Shown: positions 42,858 to 52,898, counted from the stretch's first letter. The stretch is DNA of 64,000 nucleotides from Brasilonema sp. UFV-L1 (GCF_012912105.1 NZ_QMEA01000063.1:1-64000), one strand, 5' to 3'. Notes: generated by a model not told the origin, from the letters alone. A program made the numbers and translations.

Positions 42858-44129
42858 TTAAGGTTGTTGAGGAATATCCCACTCCACTTCGAGGCTTGCA
42901 TAACCACGGTCTAGCAATGTAGGAATATGGGTTAGTTGTTGGTTGGGGCAAAGTCGTAAATTAGGTAAGCGCAAAGACAATGTCTCTAGAGCAATCCGTC
43001 CTTCCCGACGAGCTAAACTCGAACCTGTACAGTGATGGAATCCATGACTAAATGCAAGATGGTTAACAGGTGTCTGTTGGAAACGTTCAATATTGAAGTC
43101 ATCAGCATGAGTGTACTGACTTTCATCGCGGTTGGCGGAACCATAGAGTACAAGAACACGAGTACCCTTAGGTAGGGTGACACCTGAAAGAGAAACGTCT
43201 TGAGTGGTAACGCGAATCATTGATTGGGCAGGAGTATCATACCTAAGTACTTCTTCCAGCGCAACAGGAATGAGTGATGGATCGTCACACAGACTTTGCC
43301 ATATCTTAGGGTTTTCCAGCAAAAGTTTTAACGATTTCCCAATCAGACTGGCAGTCGTTTTATGTCCTGCTATGATCATCTCACATAAAAGCAACGTTAA
43401 CTCTGGTGTGTTAAGGTCACTAGTTTGTAGCTCACTAATCAAGTCGTTACCTGGTGCAATCCGTCGTTTTTCAATCAGATCTGCAAGGAAGTGCTGTAAA
43501 GCAACATAGCGCTGAGCACATTCGATCTGGCGTTCTTTTGTTAACGGTGTTGAGAACAAAGCTGACGTGCTATTACCACACTCCTTGATTTCTGCCATTT
43601 TCTCTAGGGGGACAGTGTACATAGTGAGAATGACCTCAAGCGGTAGCGGATGAGCAAATTGCGATACAATGTCCGCATGACCATCATTGATAAAACTGTC
43701 TATCAACCTGTTGGCGATCGCACGAATGGAATCTTCTACAACGACAAGCCGCTCTGATGCAAACACTTTAAGAAAAGGATCGCGAAAGCGTTTGTGTTGC
43801 TCGCCATCGCTATTAATCAAAGAAATAAAGGGAAAGCCTTGACGCAACACTTCAATCACTTCTGGAGGATAGTCTCCAACAGTCTGGAGGCTATTTGCTG
43901 AAGAAAATCGTATTGGATCTTTGAGTACACTCAAAACGTCATTATATCGGGTCAGAACGTAAGCATTCACCAATGGGCTGTAAAATATTGGCTCTTCACT
44001 TCTAGCACGCTTATAAAATGGATAAGGGTCATCAAGTTGTGGGTTAACAAAAGGTTGGTACTCTTCTGAGATATGGGGGCAAGTTTTCTTTTCAGAGGGT
44101 ATTGAATGCTGTTCAGTCATTGTTTTCAT
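42858..44129 (-). CDS. Cytochrome P450, candidate tailoring enzyme of the bisindole cluster
   Basis: 423 aa soluble bacterial P450. I-helix AGHKTT at 254-259 (oxygen-binding Thr present), ExxR Glu293-Arg296 (EEVLR), and haem-thiolate Cys367 in FSHGFHHCTGSSLA. ATG codons at 44129 and 44120 are both usable. It is less like the StaP/RebP group than the P450 at 44699-45955, so it may oxidise the aglycone or couple its rings. On the same strand as the rebC/rebD/rebO homologues, separated from the VOC gene by 100 bp. Redox partners are not nearby. Confidence 0.85.
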   Translation of the reverse strand: MKTMTEQHSIPSEKKTCPHISEEYQPFVNPQLDDPYPFYKRARSEEPIFYSPLVNAYVLTRYNDVLSVLKDPIRFSSANSLQTVGDYPPEVIEVLRQGFPFISLINSDGEQHKRFRDPFLKVFASERLVVVEDSIRAIANRLIDSFINDGHADIVSQFAHPLPLEVILTMYTVPLEKMAEIKECGNSTSALFSTPLTKERQIECAQRYVALQHFLADLIEKRRIAPGNDLISELQTSDLNTPELTLLLCEMIIAGHKTTASLIGKSLKLLLENPKIWQSLCDDPSLIPVALEEVLRYDTPAQSMIRVTTQDVSLSGVTLPKGTRVLVLYGSANRDESQYTHADDFNIERFQQTPVNHLAFSHGFHHCTGSSLARREGRIALETLSLRLPNLRLCPNQQLTHIPTLLDRGYASLEVEWDIPQQP

Positions 44130-44229
44130 TCCTCATAACTTATGAGAGTTTTTTACTCAGTAAAGTTTTTCAGCTAATGTATAGGTTGGATTTCCTGTAC
44201 CTTGTTGTACTAGTTGTACTAATCGTGAT

Positions 44230-44601
44230 TTACTCCTGACAATCAATGGTGAATGGATTGCCTTCTGGATCAGCACCTTCAGCAATTTTGAGACTAGGCG
44301 AGGGAGAACGAACAGCACCCAGTTTCACGCCACGTTCTGTGAGTGTTTTGTAAGCAGTCTCAAAATCATTAACGTGAAATGCCAGCTTGGGTCTATCTTT
44401 ACCATGTTGTGGCTCTAAATTACCGTGTAGCACCAGAGTACATTCACCCGTCGCGAACTCCACCCATTGTTTATCGCTGCGTCCTTCTATACTCTTGAAG
44501 GATTTAACCTCAAGCCCCAACTGGTCGCGGTAGAAGTTTGTTTGTGTGTCTATGTCTCTTACATAAAGAATGGCTTTTGTCAAACCTTGTATGATACTCA
44601 T
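44230..44601 (-). CDS. VOC (glyoxalase/bleomycin-resistance fold) protein
   Basis: 123 aa from ATG 44601. The open frame runs on into the P450 gene, but the homology starts at MSIIQGLTKAILYVRDIDTQTNFYRDQLG. Two beta-alpha-beta-beta-beta modules with ending EGADPEGNPFTIDCQE, as in single-domain VOC proteins. It could be a drug-binding resistance protein or an isomerase/dioxygenase. Its place between two P450 genes of the cluster makes a role in product binding or conversion plausible. Metal ligands cannot be fixed by eye. Confidence 0.8.
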   Translation of the reverse strand: MSIIQGLTKAILYVRDIDTQTNFYRDQLGLEVKSFKSIEGRSDKQWVEFATGECTLVLHGNLEPQHGKDRPKLAFHVNDFETAYKTLTERGVKLGAVRSPSPSLKIAEGADPEGNPFTIDCQE

Positions 44602-44698
44602 GTGTGTAATTGATTGAAATTTTGTTTGCATTAAATTAAGTTTTATGAATCTTTCTCGTTCCCAGTGAACGCTGGGAATGAGAAAAAGCATCAAATTA

Positions 44699-45955
44699 TC
44701 ATGCATTTGCCACAGGCGGTCTGAAGCTAACGTGCAAATTTTTAGGACCATGAAATATAATGTTGTTTGCCCATTTAATTTTTTGATCTGCCAAACGAAG
44801 CTCAGGCAAACGATTGAGTAGAACATTCATGGCGATTTGACCCTCGGCACGGGCTAGCGACGAACCAAGGCAGTAATGGATACCGCCGCCATAGGCACTG
44901 TGTTTGTTTTCTTGACGCTGTATATCCAAAACATCAGGGTTCTTGAATTGGCTGGGATCTCGGTTGGCTGAGCCAAGCATCACCCCCACGCTATCCCCGC
45001 GCTTAATCAACTTGCCACCGACCTCAACGTCTTCATAAGCCCAGCGTGTTACCATCTGGATTGGCGTGTCGTAGCGGACGAACTCCTCTACTGCCGCAGG
45101 GATAAGTTCTGGGTGGGAGCGTAACTTTTTGAGTGCTTCTGGATGCTGGAGTAACGCCAGTGTCCCCTTGGCAATTAGGTTAATTGTGGTTTCGTGTCCT
45201 GCGGTCAACAGGTGGGTACAAGTGGCGACGATCTCAAAGTTGCTCAGTTTGTCGCCCTCATCAGCAGCTTTGACTAAAGCCGAGATCAGATCCTCGCGCG
45301 GATTAGCACGTCGTTCTGTGATTAAAGGAGTGAAATAATCGACGAATGCTTGGGCAGCCTCGTTTGCACGTTCGTAGACTTGTGGTGGTGGTTTCAAACG
45401 GGAGGCGCTGGCTTGTTGCATGGCTAGTGCCCATTGACGGAATAATGGCAAATCTTCGGGATCAGCACCTAGCATAATAGCAACCACCTTAGTTGGCAGA
45501 GGGAAAGCAAACTCCTCAACCAAGTCCAACTCACCACGGTTCTGGACTTGATCCAACAGATTGTCTGCGATTTCGTAGATGGCTGGACGGATGTTTTCGA
45601 CAATTTTTGGGGTAAATGCCTTGCTAGCCAGCGATTTTAGCCGTGTGTGATTGGGTGGTTCCCGAAAGACTATCCAGTTACTGACCAAAGACAGGAAGGC
45701 GTTATATGCTGTTGGCACTGGCGTGGTTTCAACGTCTTCTCGTTCGTTCAAGGTCTCGCGACCAAATCTCCTGTCTTCAAGAACTTTCATCACATCTTCA
45801 TGACGGAAGATGTACCAGGCACCCGGCAATTGGGGATTCGCCGATACCCCCCAATGAACGGGGTCTTCTTCTCTGTAGCGACGGTAGACTGTGTAGGGGT
45901 CTTGGATAACTTCTTTTATAAACGGGTTTAATCTTTCAATCGTTGAACTAGTCAT
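44699..45955 (-). CDS. Cytochrome P450, best candidate for the StaP/RebP step
   Basis: 418 aa. I-helix AGHETT 252-257, ExxR Glu291-Arg294, haem Cys362 in GGGIHYCLGSSLARAEG. The N-terminal DPYTVYRRYREEDPVHWG and WYIFRHEDVMKVLEDRRFG are of the type seen in StaP/RebP, the P450 that joins the indole rings of chromopyrrolic acid. It is next to the GST and the rebC homologue on the same strand. Assignment to the StaP/RebP role is from context and general similarity; substrate-site residues were not aligned. Confidence 0.8.
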   Translation of the reverse strand: MTSSTIERLNPFIKEVIQDPYTVYRRYREEDPVHWGVSANPQLPGAWYIFRHEDVMKVLEDRRFGRETLNEREDVETTPVPTAYNAFLSLVSNWIVFREPPNHTRLKSLASKAFTPKIVENIRPAIYEIADNLLDQVQNRGELDLVEEFAFPLPTKVVAIMLGADPEDLPLFRQWALAMQQASASRLKPPPQVYERANEAAQAFVDYFTPLITERRANPREDLISALVKAADEGDKLSNFEIVATCTHLLTAGHETTINLIAKGTLALLQHPEALKKLRSHPELIPAAVEEFVRYDTPIQMVTRWAYEDVEVGGKLIKRGDSVGVMLGSANRDPSQFKNPDVLDIQRQENKHSAYGGGIHYCLGSSLARAEGQIAMNVLLNRLPELRLADQKIKWANNIIFHGPKNLHVSFRPPVANA

Positions 45956-46012
45956 TTTTTATCTCCAAGAAAAAGTTTTTAATGAAACGTTAGTAGGGGT
46001 AGCGTCCCTTTA

Positions 46013-46687
46013 CTAATTTTCCAATGGCACCAGTTGCAGTGGATTGCGCAGTTGGGACAACATCTGTGTCATTTGGTCGCGTCCAGAGTTGAAAACTTGT
46101 GCTACTGATGGTCTTGACTCCAAACGTCTGACGTAATTTGTCAAGTTGGGAAAGTGTTTGTAGTTGTAAACCATACGCAGGTAAGCGAGAGTGGGAGCAG
46201 CAGCACAATCAGCGATCGTAAACTCTTCACCTCCTAGCCAGGTACGACTTGCCAGTTTTTCATCAAGCATGGCGATCGCCGTTTCCAATAACCGTTTTGC
46301 TTTGATAACTTCTTTTTTGCCCCGTTCCTCAACCGGACGCTGGGTATCAGCAAACAGGGCTTCCCGTCCACTGTTGATGTATACATCAATCATCCGTTCC
46401 AGCATCCGCACCTCTATAGCTTGTTCTGAATCAACAGGAATCAGGCGGGATGTATTTGGAAAATGTTGGTCAAGGTATTCAATGATGATATTAGCCTCAA
46501 ATATCACATTTCCTTTGTCCGTTACTAGGGTAGGTATCTTGGCAAAAAGGTTAATTTGCATATACTCTTCACGGGATTTGGGGTCAAAGAGATTTACTGG
46601 AATCGCTGTAAAATCAACTCCCTTCTCGTACAGGGCGATGAGGACTCGTTGGGAATAAGATGATGCAGGAGCGTAATATAGTTTCAT
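46013..46687 (-). CDS. Glutathione S-transferase
   Basis: 224 aa, two-domain cytosolic GST. The thioredoxin-like domain (1-80) has MKLYYAPASSYSQRVLIAL with Ser residues at the usual catalytic place, the cis-Pro in AKIPTLV and the EANIIIEYLD glutathione-binding segment. The helical domain has LGGEEFTIADCAAAPTLAYL. It lies between a P450 and the rebC homologue on the same strand, with a 57-bp and a 143-bp gap. It may detoxify reactive intermediates or add or remove glutathione in the pathway. A GST is not a standard part of known staurosporine/rebeccamycin clusters. Confidence 0.85.
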   Translation of the reverse strand: MKLYYAPASSYSQRVLIALYEKGVDFTAIPVNLFDPKSREEYMQINLFAKIPTLVTDKGNVIFEANIIIEYLDQHFPNTSRLIPVDSEQAIEVRMLERMIDVYINSGREALFADTQRPVEERGKKEVIKAKRLLETAIAMLDEKLASRTWLGGEEFTIADCAAAPTLAYLRMVYNYKHFPNLTNYVRRLESRPSVAQVFNSGRDQMTQMLSQLRNPLQLVPLEN

Positions 46688-46830
46688 GACTCAGTTCTCA
46701 GTTATCGGTTGATAGTTATCCATACCGGAGAACAAATGAATTTATGCATCTGGTTCTGTTTTGTATTCGCAACAGCGAAAAGCAAACAGGCATAGGGATT
46801 AACTGATAACTGAAAACTGTGAGACGAATT

Positions 46831-48438
46831 CTAATTAAAAACTCCTCGAACTCGGTCAATCAGCGCCTCTGAGTCTTCAGGTAGGCTGTCACCTCTCCAA
46901 GCAACATGTCCATCAGGACGTACCAAAACATAAGCACGCTCATAAAGCTTGCCAATTTCCGGGTTATCGATGGACTTGGTTATCAAGGGTACTCCTTTGT
47001 CCTGACAAACCTTTGTTAATGTTTCGACTTTCTGTGTTGAGTCAAAGCACATCAACACAAAAGAGCGACCGAACAAATCCAAAGTAGATAACCCTTGTTC
47101 TAACCACGCATGGGGTGCGCGACAACCAGGATAACTACTCTGTTTCCACTCGAAGGCGTCATCGCTGGGAGGTGTACCATCAGGAATTATACCAGGGGAC
47201 TCATAGCGAAACCCGAAGTGAACACCAGGCGCTTCAAACTCGCGCTTCACACCACTGCGTTCCATACCAATAGCCATCTCTTGGCGGATTTGTTCACCTT
47301 CTGGGCTGTCGGTCATAATGACTGGAGGAATAGCACGTTTCTGGGTGCGTTGCAAGTTGGCGTTCGCTTCCTGGAGGTTTCGCACTGCAATGGGACGCCT
47401 TTCAATTTCATAACTGTTGAGCAAATCCGGACCAGCCCAGCCTTTGAGGGTAGCAGCTAATTTCCAGCCCAAGTCAGCAGCATCACCGATACCAGTGTTC
47501 ATACCAAAACCGCCAGAAGGGGAGAGTGTATGGGCACTGTCACCAACGAAGAAGATATTTCCAACTCGAAAATGGTCTGCAACTCGGTGAGTGAGACGCC
47601 ACGGAACGTTAGAAACAATTTCAAAAGGGGTATCTATTGATATAGCGGCGCGGATAGCTTCTTCAGCATCACGCACACTCCCGTCTTCTTTTGGCTTCAA
47701 AATCAGACGATAAAGTGAGTCCCCGTCTACTGCACGGAGTGGTTCTTGAAGAATTGGGTTGACTAAATAATAAACCATTGCATGGTTTTTTCCCATCACA
47801 GTCGCCAACTCTGGTGCTTTGAACACCACACTCTGAAACACCTGGGTGTCGTGAAAAGTGGGAGCATCAACACCACAAGCTTTACGTACTGCACTGCGGG
47901 CACCATCACAAGCTACCATGTATCGAGCATGAATGAGTTGTGTTGTTGCTTTTTGCAAGTTTGTCACTTTGGCGATCGCACCTTCAGGAGTTTGCTCAAA
48001 ACTCTCTAAGCAATGCTGCAGGCGAATGACTCCGTGTGGATATTCTCCCAGGTAATTCTGGAACACAGGAGCAAACCAGTTTTGTGGGCAGACTTGCTCT
48101 GTTTCTGGTGAGTAGTCAGGTAGCGATCGCTCAGCATAAGAAGGAAAATGAACTCGGTATATTTCGTGTCCACCGACAGAGGTCACCCAGGCAATATCTA
48201 GAGTGTGGTCACTCGGCCAACCTGCATCACGTATCTGTTGAGCGATTCCCCAACGGCGGCAATATTCCATTGATCGTGGTCCGACTGTACTGACTTTGGG
48301 GTCAGTCACAACTCCGTCGGTCTGTTCTATAAGGATGCAATCTATACCTTGGTAGCGTAGTTCTACTGCCATTGCTAAGCCAACAGGTCCGCCACCTACT
48401 ATGAGTACATCTGTTTCTAGATTGTTTTCTAAAGTCAT
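46831..48438 (-). CDS. rebC: RebC/StaC-type FAD monooxygenase (indolocarbazole)
   Basis: 535 aa flavin monooxygenase. Dinucleotide fold GGGPVG at 15-20, DG motif in VACDGARS (Asp178-Gly179), FAD-ribityl motif FVGDSAHTLSPSGGFGMN (Gly299-Asp300), and a thioredoxin-like C-terminus ending LVRPDGHVAWRGDSLPE. The runs EQTDGVVTDPKVSTVGPRSM, WVTSVGGHEIYR and REFEAPGVHFG match RebC/StaC along the whole length, better than general PheA/TfdB hydroxylases. With a StaP/RebP P450 it directs chromopyrrolic acid to arcyriaflavin or K252c. Between the GST and the rebD homologue, same strand. Confidence 0.85.
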   Translation of the reverse strand: MTLENNLETDVLIVGGGPVGLAMAVELRYQGIDCILIEQTDGVVTDPKVSTVGPRSMEYCRRWGIAQQIRDAGWPSDHTLDIAWVTSVGGHEIYRVHFPSYAERSLPDYSPETEQVCPQNWFAPVFQNYLGEYPHGVIRLQHCLESFEQTPEGAIAKVTNLQKATTQLIHARYMVACDGARSAVRKACGVDAPTFHDTQVFQSVVFKAPELATVMGKNHAMVYYLVNPILQEPLRAVDGDSLYRLILKPKEDGSVRDAEEAIRAAISIDTPFEIVSNVPWRLTHRVADHFRVGNIFFVGDSAHTLSPSGGFGMNTGIGDAADLGWKLAATLKGWAGPDLLNSYEIERRPIAVRNLQEANANLQRTQKRAIPPVIMTDSPEGEQIRQEMAIGMERSGVKREFEAPGVHFGFRYESPGIIPDGTPPSDDAFEWKQSSYPGCRAPHAWLEQGLSTLDLFGRSFVLMCFDSTQKVETLTKVCQDKGVPLITKSIDNPEIGKLYERAYVLVRPDGHVAWRGDSLPEDSEALIDRVRGVFN

Positions 48439-48738
48439 TTGTTTTCAGCCCAAAGTTATTTGTTTGAACTCATCACTCAGTTGTCAGTTTGAAGAAGAAT
48501 TCAGCAATTCTGCAATTCTTGATTCAGAAGAAAGAAATCAGGACTTACGCAAAATAATGAAAAAATAAACCGCATTAGCGTTTGCGCAGCGCCCCCTTAG
48601 GGGCTAGCGTGTCCGAAGGACATAGGACGCAAAGAGCACGAAGTTAAGAGAGTTTAAAAGGGTTTTTGCGTAAGTCCTAGAAATGAAGAATTTAGTTTTT
48701 CGACTCCTGACTCGGTGACTCCTTTACTGTGTACTGTT
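48439..48738. other. Repeat-filled spacer between rebC and rebD homologues
   Basis: Holds the dispersed repeat GTTTGAAGAAGAATTCAGCA ... TTTTTCGACTCCTGACTC and, inserted within it, the MITE at 48540-48678. No gene. The rebC homologue may therefore have its own promoter here. Confidence 0.6.
48540..48678. mobile_element. MITE with AGGACTTACGCAAAA terminal repeats
   Basis: 139 bp with perfect 15-bp terminal inverted repeats AGGACTTACGCAAAA. It is flanked by AGAAAT (48533-48538 and 48679-48684) as a likely target duplication. It sits inside a dispersed repeat whose uninterrupted relative is at about 33333-33420. The middle carries GC-rich short repeats (GCGTTTGCGCAGCG, CTAGCGTGTCCGAAGGACA). No ORF. 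Confidence 0.8.
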
Positions 48739-51700
48739 TTAATGCAATAAAGACTGGGGATGACGAGCCAGGTCTTCAAAGAATCTGGCATAAAACTCGA
48801 ATATCTCGTAGACACTGCTGGGGATAACTTCGCACTCACGCGCCCGATGTCCTAATCGCTCAAATCGACGGGCGATCGCACTCATTGCGATTTCTGGCAT
48901 GGGAATATAACTAGGAGATTCTATCTCAAAGGATGGTCCGGCTGTTTTACCGCTTTTGCCTGAGGGCATACTCATCAGCAACTCTCCTAAAGGACGCATC
49001 ATTCCTGTCATCACGTCAATACCAGCATTCATCAGCTTTGAACGCCGCAGACTACCAGTGGGCATCAATCCAAAGTGCTGTACCATAAGTTGTATCATCA
49101 GGAAATAACTCTCGTTGAATATTTCCATGACTGCCCTGGTTTGGGGAACAGTGACAACGTTAGTGTTATAATCTCGATAATGTAAGGAAGGATTACGCAA
49201 AGCAGGATAGGAAGGGTTCCACGGTATTTTGCATCCTGTTTCAGCATTGGTCATCTGCTCAGAGGAAAGCGCGTCTGCTAGACGACGAAATTGTTGATAG
49301 TGAGAACGTTCAAATTTCGGTGATTTGGCATGACATCCCTCTCCCTGTTCGACAATAAGATCGATGGCAAAAAGTGCGCTGTTGAGGTCGTCTACCTGAA
49401 ACTGGTAATCTGGGTGAACCTTGTTAAAGTCATCGCGTAAAAATAAACGATGTTCGCCACCGACATTACCCTTTTTGACCATGAATAAATCTGGAATATT
49501 CTTCAGCCCTTCGCGAATCTGATGGTACAGTTCGCTCAAAGAACCATAACCGTGCAGGTGGTGAACTGTAGGATCGCCTCCTGCTGGTTCATTGCTGAGG
49601 TTTTCTTCTAAAAAGTCGGGCATCTCCAAGCGCATAAAACGCTGTAGAGAGGTGGCGTTCAATGGTTCAAGAGCAAAGTCTACATCAATGGGAAAGCGTC
49701 CATTGAGTTCCCGGAAGTTGGGGACTGCTGGATAAAAAGGTTCCCCGATCGCCATCAATATATTGTTAACCATCAAAAAGTGAATCATTTCCTCGCGGGA
49801 AATTTCCAGCACCACACCGCGCATCCCGTAACTTTTGACTTCTTTCCCGTCACCACAAGCTAAATGTAACTGTTCAGGAGTCCATAAACCCCGACGTACA
49901 TATTCCTGACCAGTGACATAGTTGGGAATAGAGTATCCTGCATAGATGTATTGCAACATGACAGCAACTTCCAACTCCGCCGCTTGTTTTAGCGCACTTA
50001 CTAACTCCTCTCGCGTCTGGAGTGTGCGTTGGGTACGCTTTGGTTCTGGAGTTGCACTTGGGACGTAGCCGACTCGCTGCTGATTTTGCAGAAACTTCAG
50101 CAAAAGCATCGACTTGGCTTGAGACATATCGCGCGTTGGAGGCATATAGTAAGTCTTATATTTGTTGCGAGGGTCAGACATCTGCCACATCAAACGCGCA
50201 TAGGTTTCTACCTTGCATTGGTCAGCGAGACTGAAGACATCTACTTTCATAAACGAGAAACTTAACTCGTAGAAAGCTAGAACGTGTTCGTAGATTAAGT
50301 TAAAATCTACAGCTTGATCAGGAATGTCTTCTAGGTGCCAGTCATCACTCATGACTCGAACAGCAAAGAAGCCAGCACCACCCCAAAATCCGAGTTTATC
50401 ATCATTGTCATAAGCAATTTCCGCTTCGTCTAAGTCATTAGAATCACAGGCATTGCATATTTGCGGGATGATATTATTTTCTTTGCGCTCTTGGCGACTT
50501 GGCGGTTCGTACTTCATCCCCTTTTTGTGCAACGCCGAATCACAAACTAAATCTTCAGAGTGAGCAGATAGCAAAACTCGTGTCGTTCCTGATTTGGCAC
50601 CGCGCACAGTTACCCAAGCGCGCCCCTTGTAGTCAGTGGAAATTGCACATGTGGGGGTAAATTCTCCCTGAAACTCCCGCTTTCCTGGCTTGAAGTGGAC
50701 AATTTCCATTTCACTGCTGCGAGGAAAGTGGAAAGTCTTATCTACGTTGGCGCGATCGCTTTCAAACTCGTAGCGTAGTTGAGGAAAGGCTTTTGGGTTG
50801 TAGAACTGACGCAGATAGACAGACTCAACTGGTGCAGGACGCCCCCGGACGAAAGACCGTACTTCTAACTCGACTGCATGGTCTTCACCACGCTTCCAGT
50901 TTGGATGTTCTAGAAATAAACAAGCGTCATCTATCTGAAGGTTGATTTCTTCTTCTTGAACGAGAATTTGCGGTTGTCCGTTAGGTGCTGTCCCAAGGAT
51001 GCATAAACCTTGCTGTTCTATTTCCTCAGACAAGTTTTCAAGCGGTTCTGCTAAAGGAACATCTACAATTCCACTGGTGAGTTGATGCGCTTGGTGTTGG
51101 TATTTTTCCTTTGGTATCCGCGCTATCAACCTTTTGCTGTCAACGGTACGCACTTCCAAATCACCCAAGTCAAGTTTGGGACCAATAGCGTGAGTTGGTC
51201 CTGGTCCCGGTTTGGGGGCGCGTCCTACACAGGGTACTGCTGTGACCATGTTTAAACTCACGCCTTGAGGGGTGACTTGCAAGGTGAGGTTAGACATTGG
51301 TCGAGATTCTATTTCCGATTCCGCCGCACGTCGAGGAGTGAGCAAGCGTCCGTGAGGATAAGTGCTGAGTTCATCTTGACACCATAATCCGATAGTTCCG
51401 TGCAGTTCCCAGAAAGTTGGTGAGTCAGGCTGAACTGGTGCAGACATATTACTGATGCCCAATTGCACAACTAACCCCAACACATCATCACGATTCATTG
51501 CTTCTCGTAACATTGATACTGTTGGTGACTGGGCGACTTCTTCACCCCAAAGGAAATCTTGAGTATCTTTGGGGACAGTAAATTGATAAACGGCTGCTCG
51601 TTTAAATTCACTATTGAGACAGTGTTGAGGTAATTCGCGGATATGGTTGAAGTTTTGCCAACGGGCTAACTGCAGACCTGAAATTGGTCCAGAAACCATA

Positions 51701-52194
51701 TTTGGGGTTTCGTGAGAACCACCAAGGCGTCCGAAGGTTAATTGACCCAACATAATTGTGTTAGTCCAATTGGAAGCTGGATCGCATTCAAAGAAGCGGG
51801 CGCGATTGAAGCTTGTTTTGACGTAATCATTGTAGTGACCCCATAAATCAACACTGCGTCCGACAACTGGATCGTGTTGGTCAATCTGTCCAAACTCGCG
51901 TTGTGTGCTGACAATTTGTGCTTCAATCGAGAAGTGACCGTTTCCGCCAAAGTCCCACCCCATTGCCATGCTGAAGGGACCATTTTCATCTAATTCTCCT
52001 TGAGCATTGAACCGAGGTCCTAAGTTATACAGGTATTCGTGGTACTCGGACGCTCTACGCTGCTGGTCAAATGGCTTACCGTTCATGTAGACTGTGTTGC
52101 TACTGACATCTACCAGACCGTTTTTATGTCCTGTAGGGGCGTGGATGCGTGCGAAACCTTGAAAGTGCAGCCGGGGAAAATTTAAGATACTCAT
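48739..52194 (-). CDS. rebD: RebD/StaD/VioB-type chromopyrrolic acid synthase
   Basis: 1151 aa, about 140 longer than VioB/RebD. It starts MSILNFPRLHFQGFARIHAP as VioB/RebD do and keeps family blocks throughout: WGHYNDYVKTSFNRARF, VFSLADQCKVETYARLMWQM, TYYMPPTRDMSQAKS, EVAVMLQYIYAGYSIPNY, EISREEMIHFLMVNNILMAIGEPFY and GSLRRSKLMNAGIDVMTGMMRP. These haem enzymes couple two indole-3-pyruvate imines to a bisindole. Extra length lies mostly at ~430-650. Neighbours (rebC, rebO, P450s; no vioC-E) argue for chromopyrrolic acid, not violacein. Confidence 0.9.
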   Translation of the reverse strand: MSILNFPRLHFQGFARIHAPTGHKNGLVDVSSNTVYMNGKPFDQQRRASEYHEYLYNLGPRFNAQGELDENGPFSMAMGWDFGGNGHFSIEAQIVSTQREFGQIDQHDPVVGRSVDLWGHYNDYVKTSFNRARFFECDPASNWTNTIMLGQLTFGRLGGSHETPNMVSGPISGLQLARWQNFNHIRELPQHCLNSEFKRAAVYQFTVPKDTQDFLWGEEVAQSPTVSMLREAMNRDDVLGLVVQLGISNMSAPVQPDSPTFWELHGTIGLWCQDELSTYPHGRLLTPRRAAESEIESRPMSNLTLQVTPQGVSLNMVTAVPCVGRAPKPGPGPTHAIGPKLDLGDLEVRTVDSKRLIARIPKEKYQHQAHQLTSGIVDVPLAEPLENLSEEIEQQGLCILGTAPNGQPQILVQEEEINLQIDDACLFLEHPNWKRGEDHAVELEVRSFVRGRPAPVESVYLRQFYNPKAFPQLRYEFESDRANVDKTFHFPRSSEMEIVHFKPGKREFQGEFTPTCAISTDYKGRAWVTVRGAKSGTTRVLLSAHSEDLVCDSALHKKGMKYEPPSRQERKENNIIPQICNACDSNDLDEAEIAYDNDDKLGFWGGAGFFAVRVMSDDWHLEDIPDQAVDFNLIYEHVLAFYELSFSFMKVDVFSLADQCKVETYARLMWQMSDPRNKYKTYYMPPTRDMSQAKSMLLLKFLQNQQRVGYVPSATPEPKRTQRTLQTREELVSALKQAAELEVAVMLQYIYAGYSIPNYVTGQEYVRRGLWTPEQLHLACGDGKEVKSYGMRGVVLEISREEMIHFLMVNNILMAIGEPFYPAVPNFRELNGRFPIDVDFALEPLNATSLQRFMRLEMPDFLEENLSNEPAGGDPTVHHLHGYGSLSELYHQIREGLKNIPDLFMVKKGNVGGEHRLFLRDDFNKVHPDYQFQVDDLNSALFAIDLIVEQGEGCHAKSPKFERSHYQQFRRLADALSSEQMTNAETGCKIPWNPSYPALRNPSLHYRDYNTNVVTVPQTRAVMEIFNESYFLMIQLMVQHFGLMPTGSLRRSKLMNAGIDVMTGMMRPLGELLMSMPSGKSGKTAGPSFEIESPSYIPMPEIAMSAIARRFERLGHRARECEVIPSSVYEIFEFYARFFEDLARHPQSLLH

Positions 52195-52898
52195 CTTAAA
52201 AAACCATTTTTATGACTTTGGACAAAAAGGGAAGGTAGGAAAGAAAATAAGGACTTTGCTGAATATTTGTGTTTATCTGACAAATCGGGAAAGTGGGCAA
52301 GTTATGGGAGTTAAAACACGAGATGATTAATTTTCCCGATAAATACTGATTTGTATTGAAATGGAACAAAATATGAGACTGTACTGAAGTTTAACCGTAT
52401 CTAGAAATATTTCAGCCCTTCTTTATGTTAGAAAAATACCTCATTGACAGCAAGCTTGTTATCTATATGTTTTACATATACATTGATTTTTTGTTAACTT
52501 TAATACATCAAGGAGCTTGCGGTCATATTTTGTTTGAAGCATTGTGAATACGTGTTAAGTTTACTCCCAGATACATTGTCTTTGTCTCAAAGACTACTAT
52601 CTTGTTTTCTTTTGTTTTTCTTCATAAATAGCGTTCCTTGAACAAGTCAGGGTTGATAGTCATAAGGTCACAACAAATATATAGAGTTGAGTCAGTCGAA
52701 CTTATGCAGTTACAGATTTGAACAGAGGCATAATAAGTGCAGCACAGGAGCAAATCAGAGGGCGAAAACCCTTTTACTTCTGACGGGCGTGACTTCTGAA
52801 TTCTACTGTATGTTCTCAACCTTCCAAATCTATTGAACGGGCGAGTTGAGATGATTAAGCCATTTGACAACCCTGTAATGGTTGGTTATCTTCTAGAG
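52195..52898. other. Intergenic between rebD and rebO homologues
   Basis: About 700 bp of AT-rich sequence upstream of the rebD homologue, probably with its promoter. I see no gene; an 82-codon minus-strand frame at 52622-52870 has no ribosome site or motif. It ends at the MITE at 52899. Confidence 0.45.

Noticed and set aside
44602-44826. N-terminal extension of the VOC protein into the P450 gene
   Set aside because: Homology and start context place the start at 44601; the extension is antisense-free but reads P450 coding DNA in a different frame.
52622-52870. 82-codon frame upstream of the rebD homologue
   Set aside because: No motif or ribosome site; composition like surrounding AT-rich spacer.
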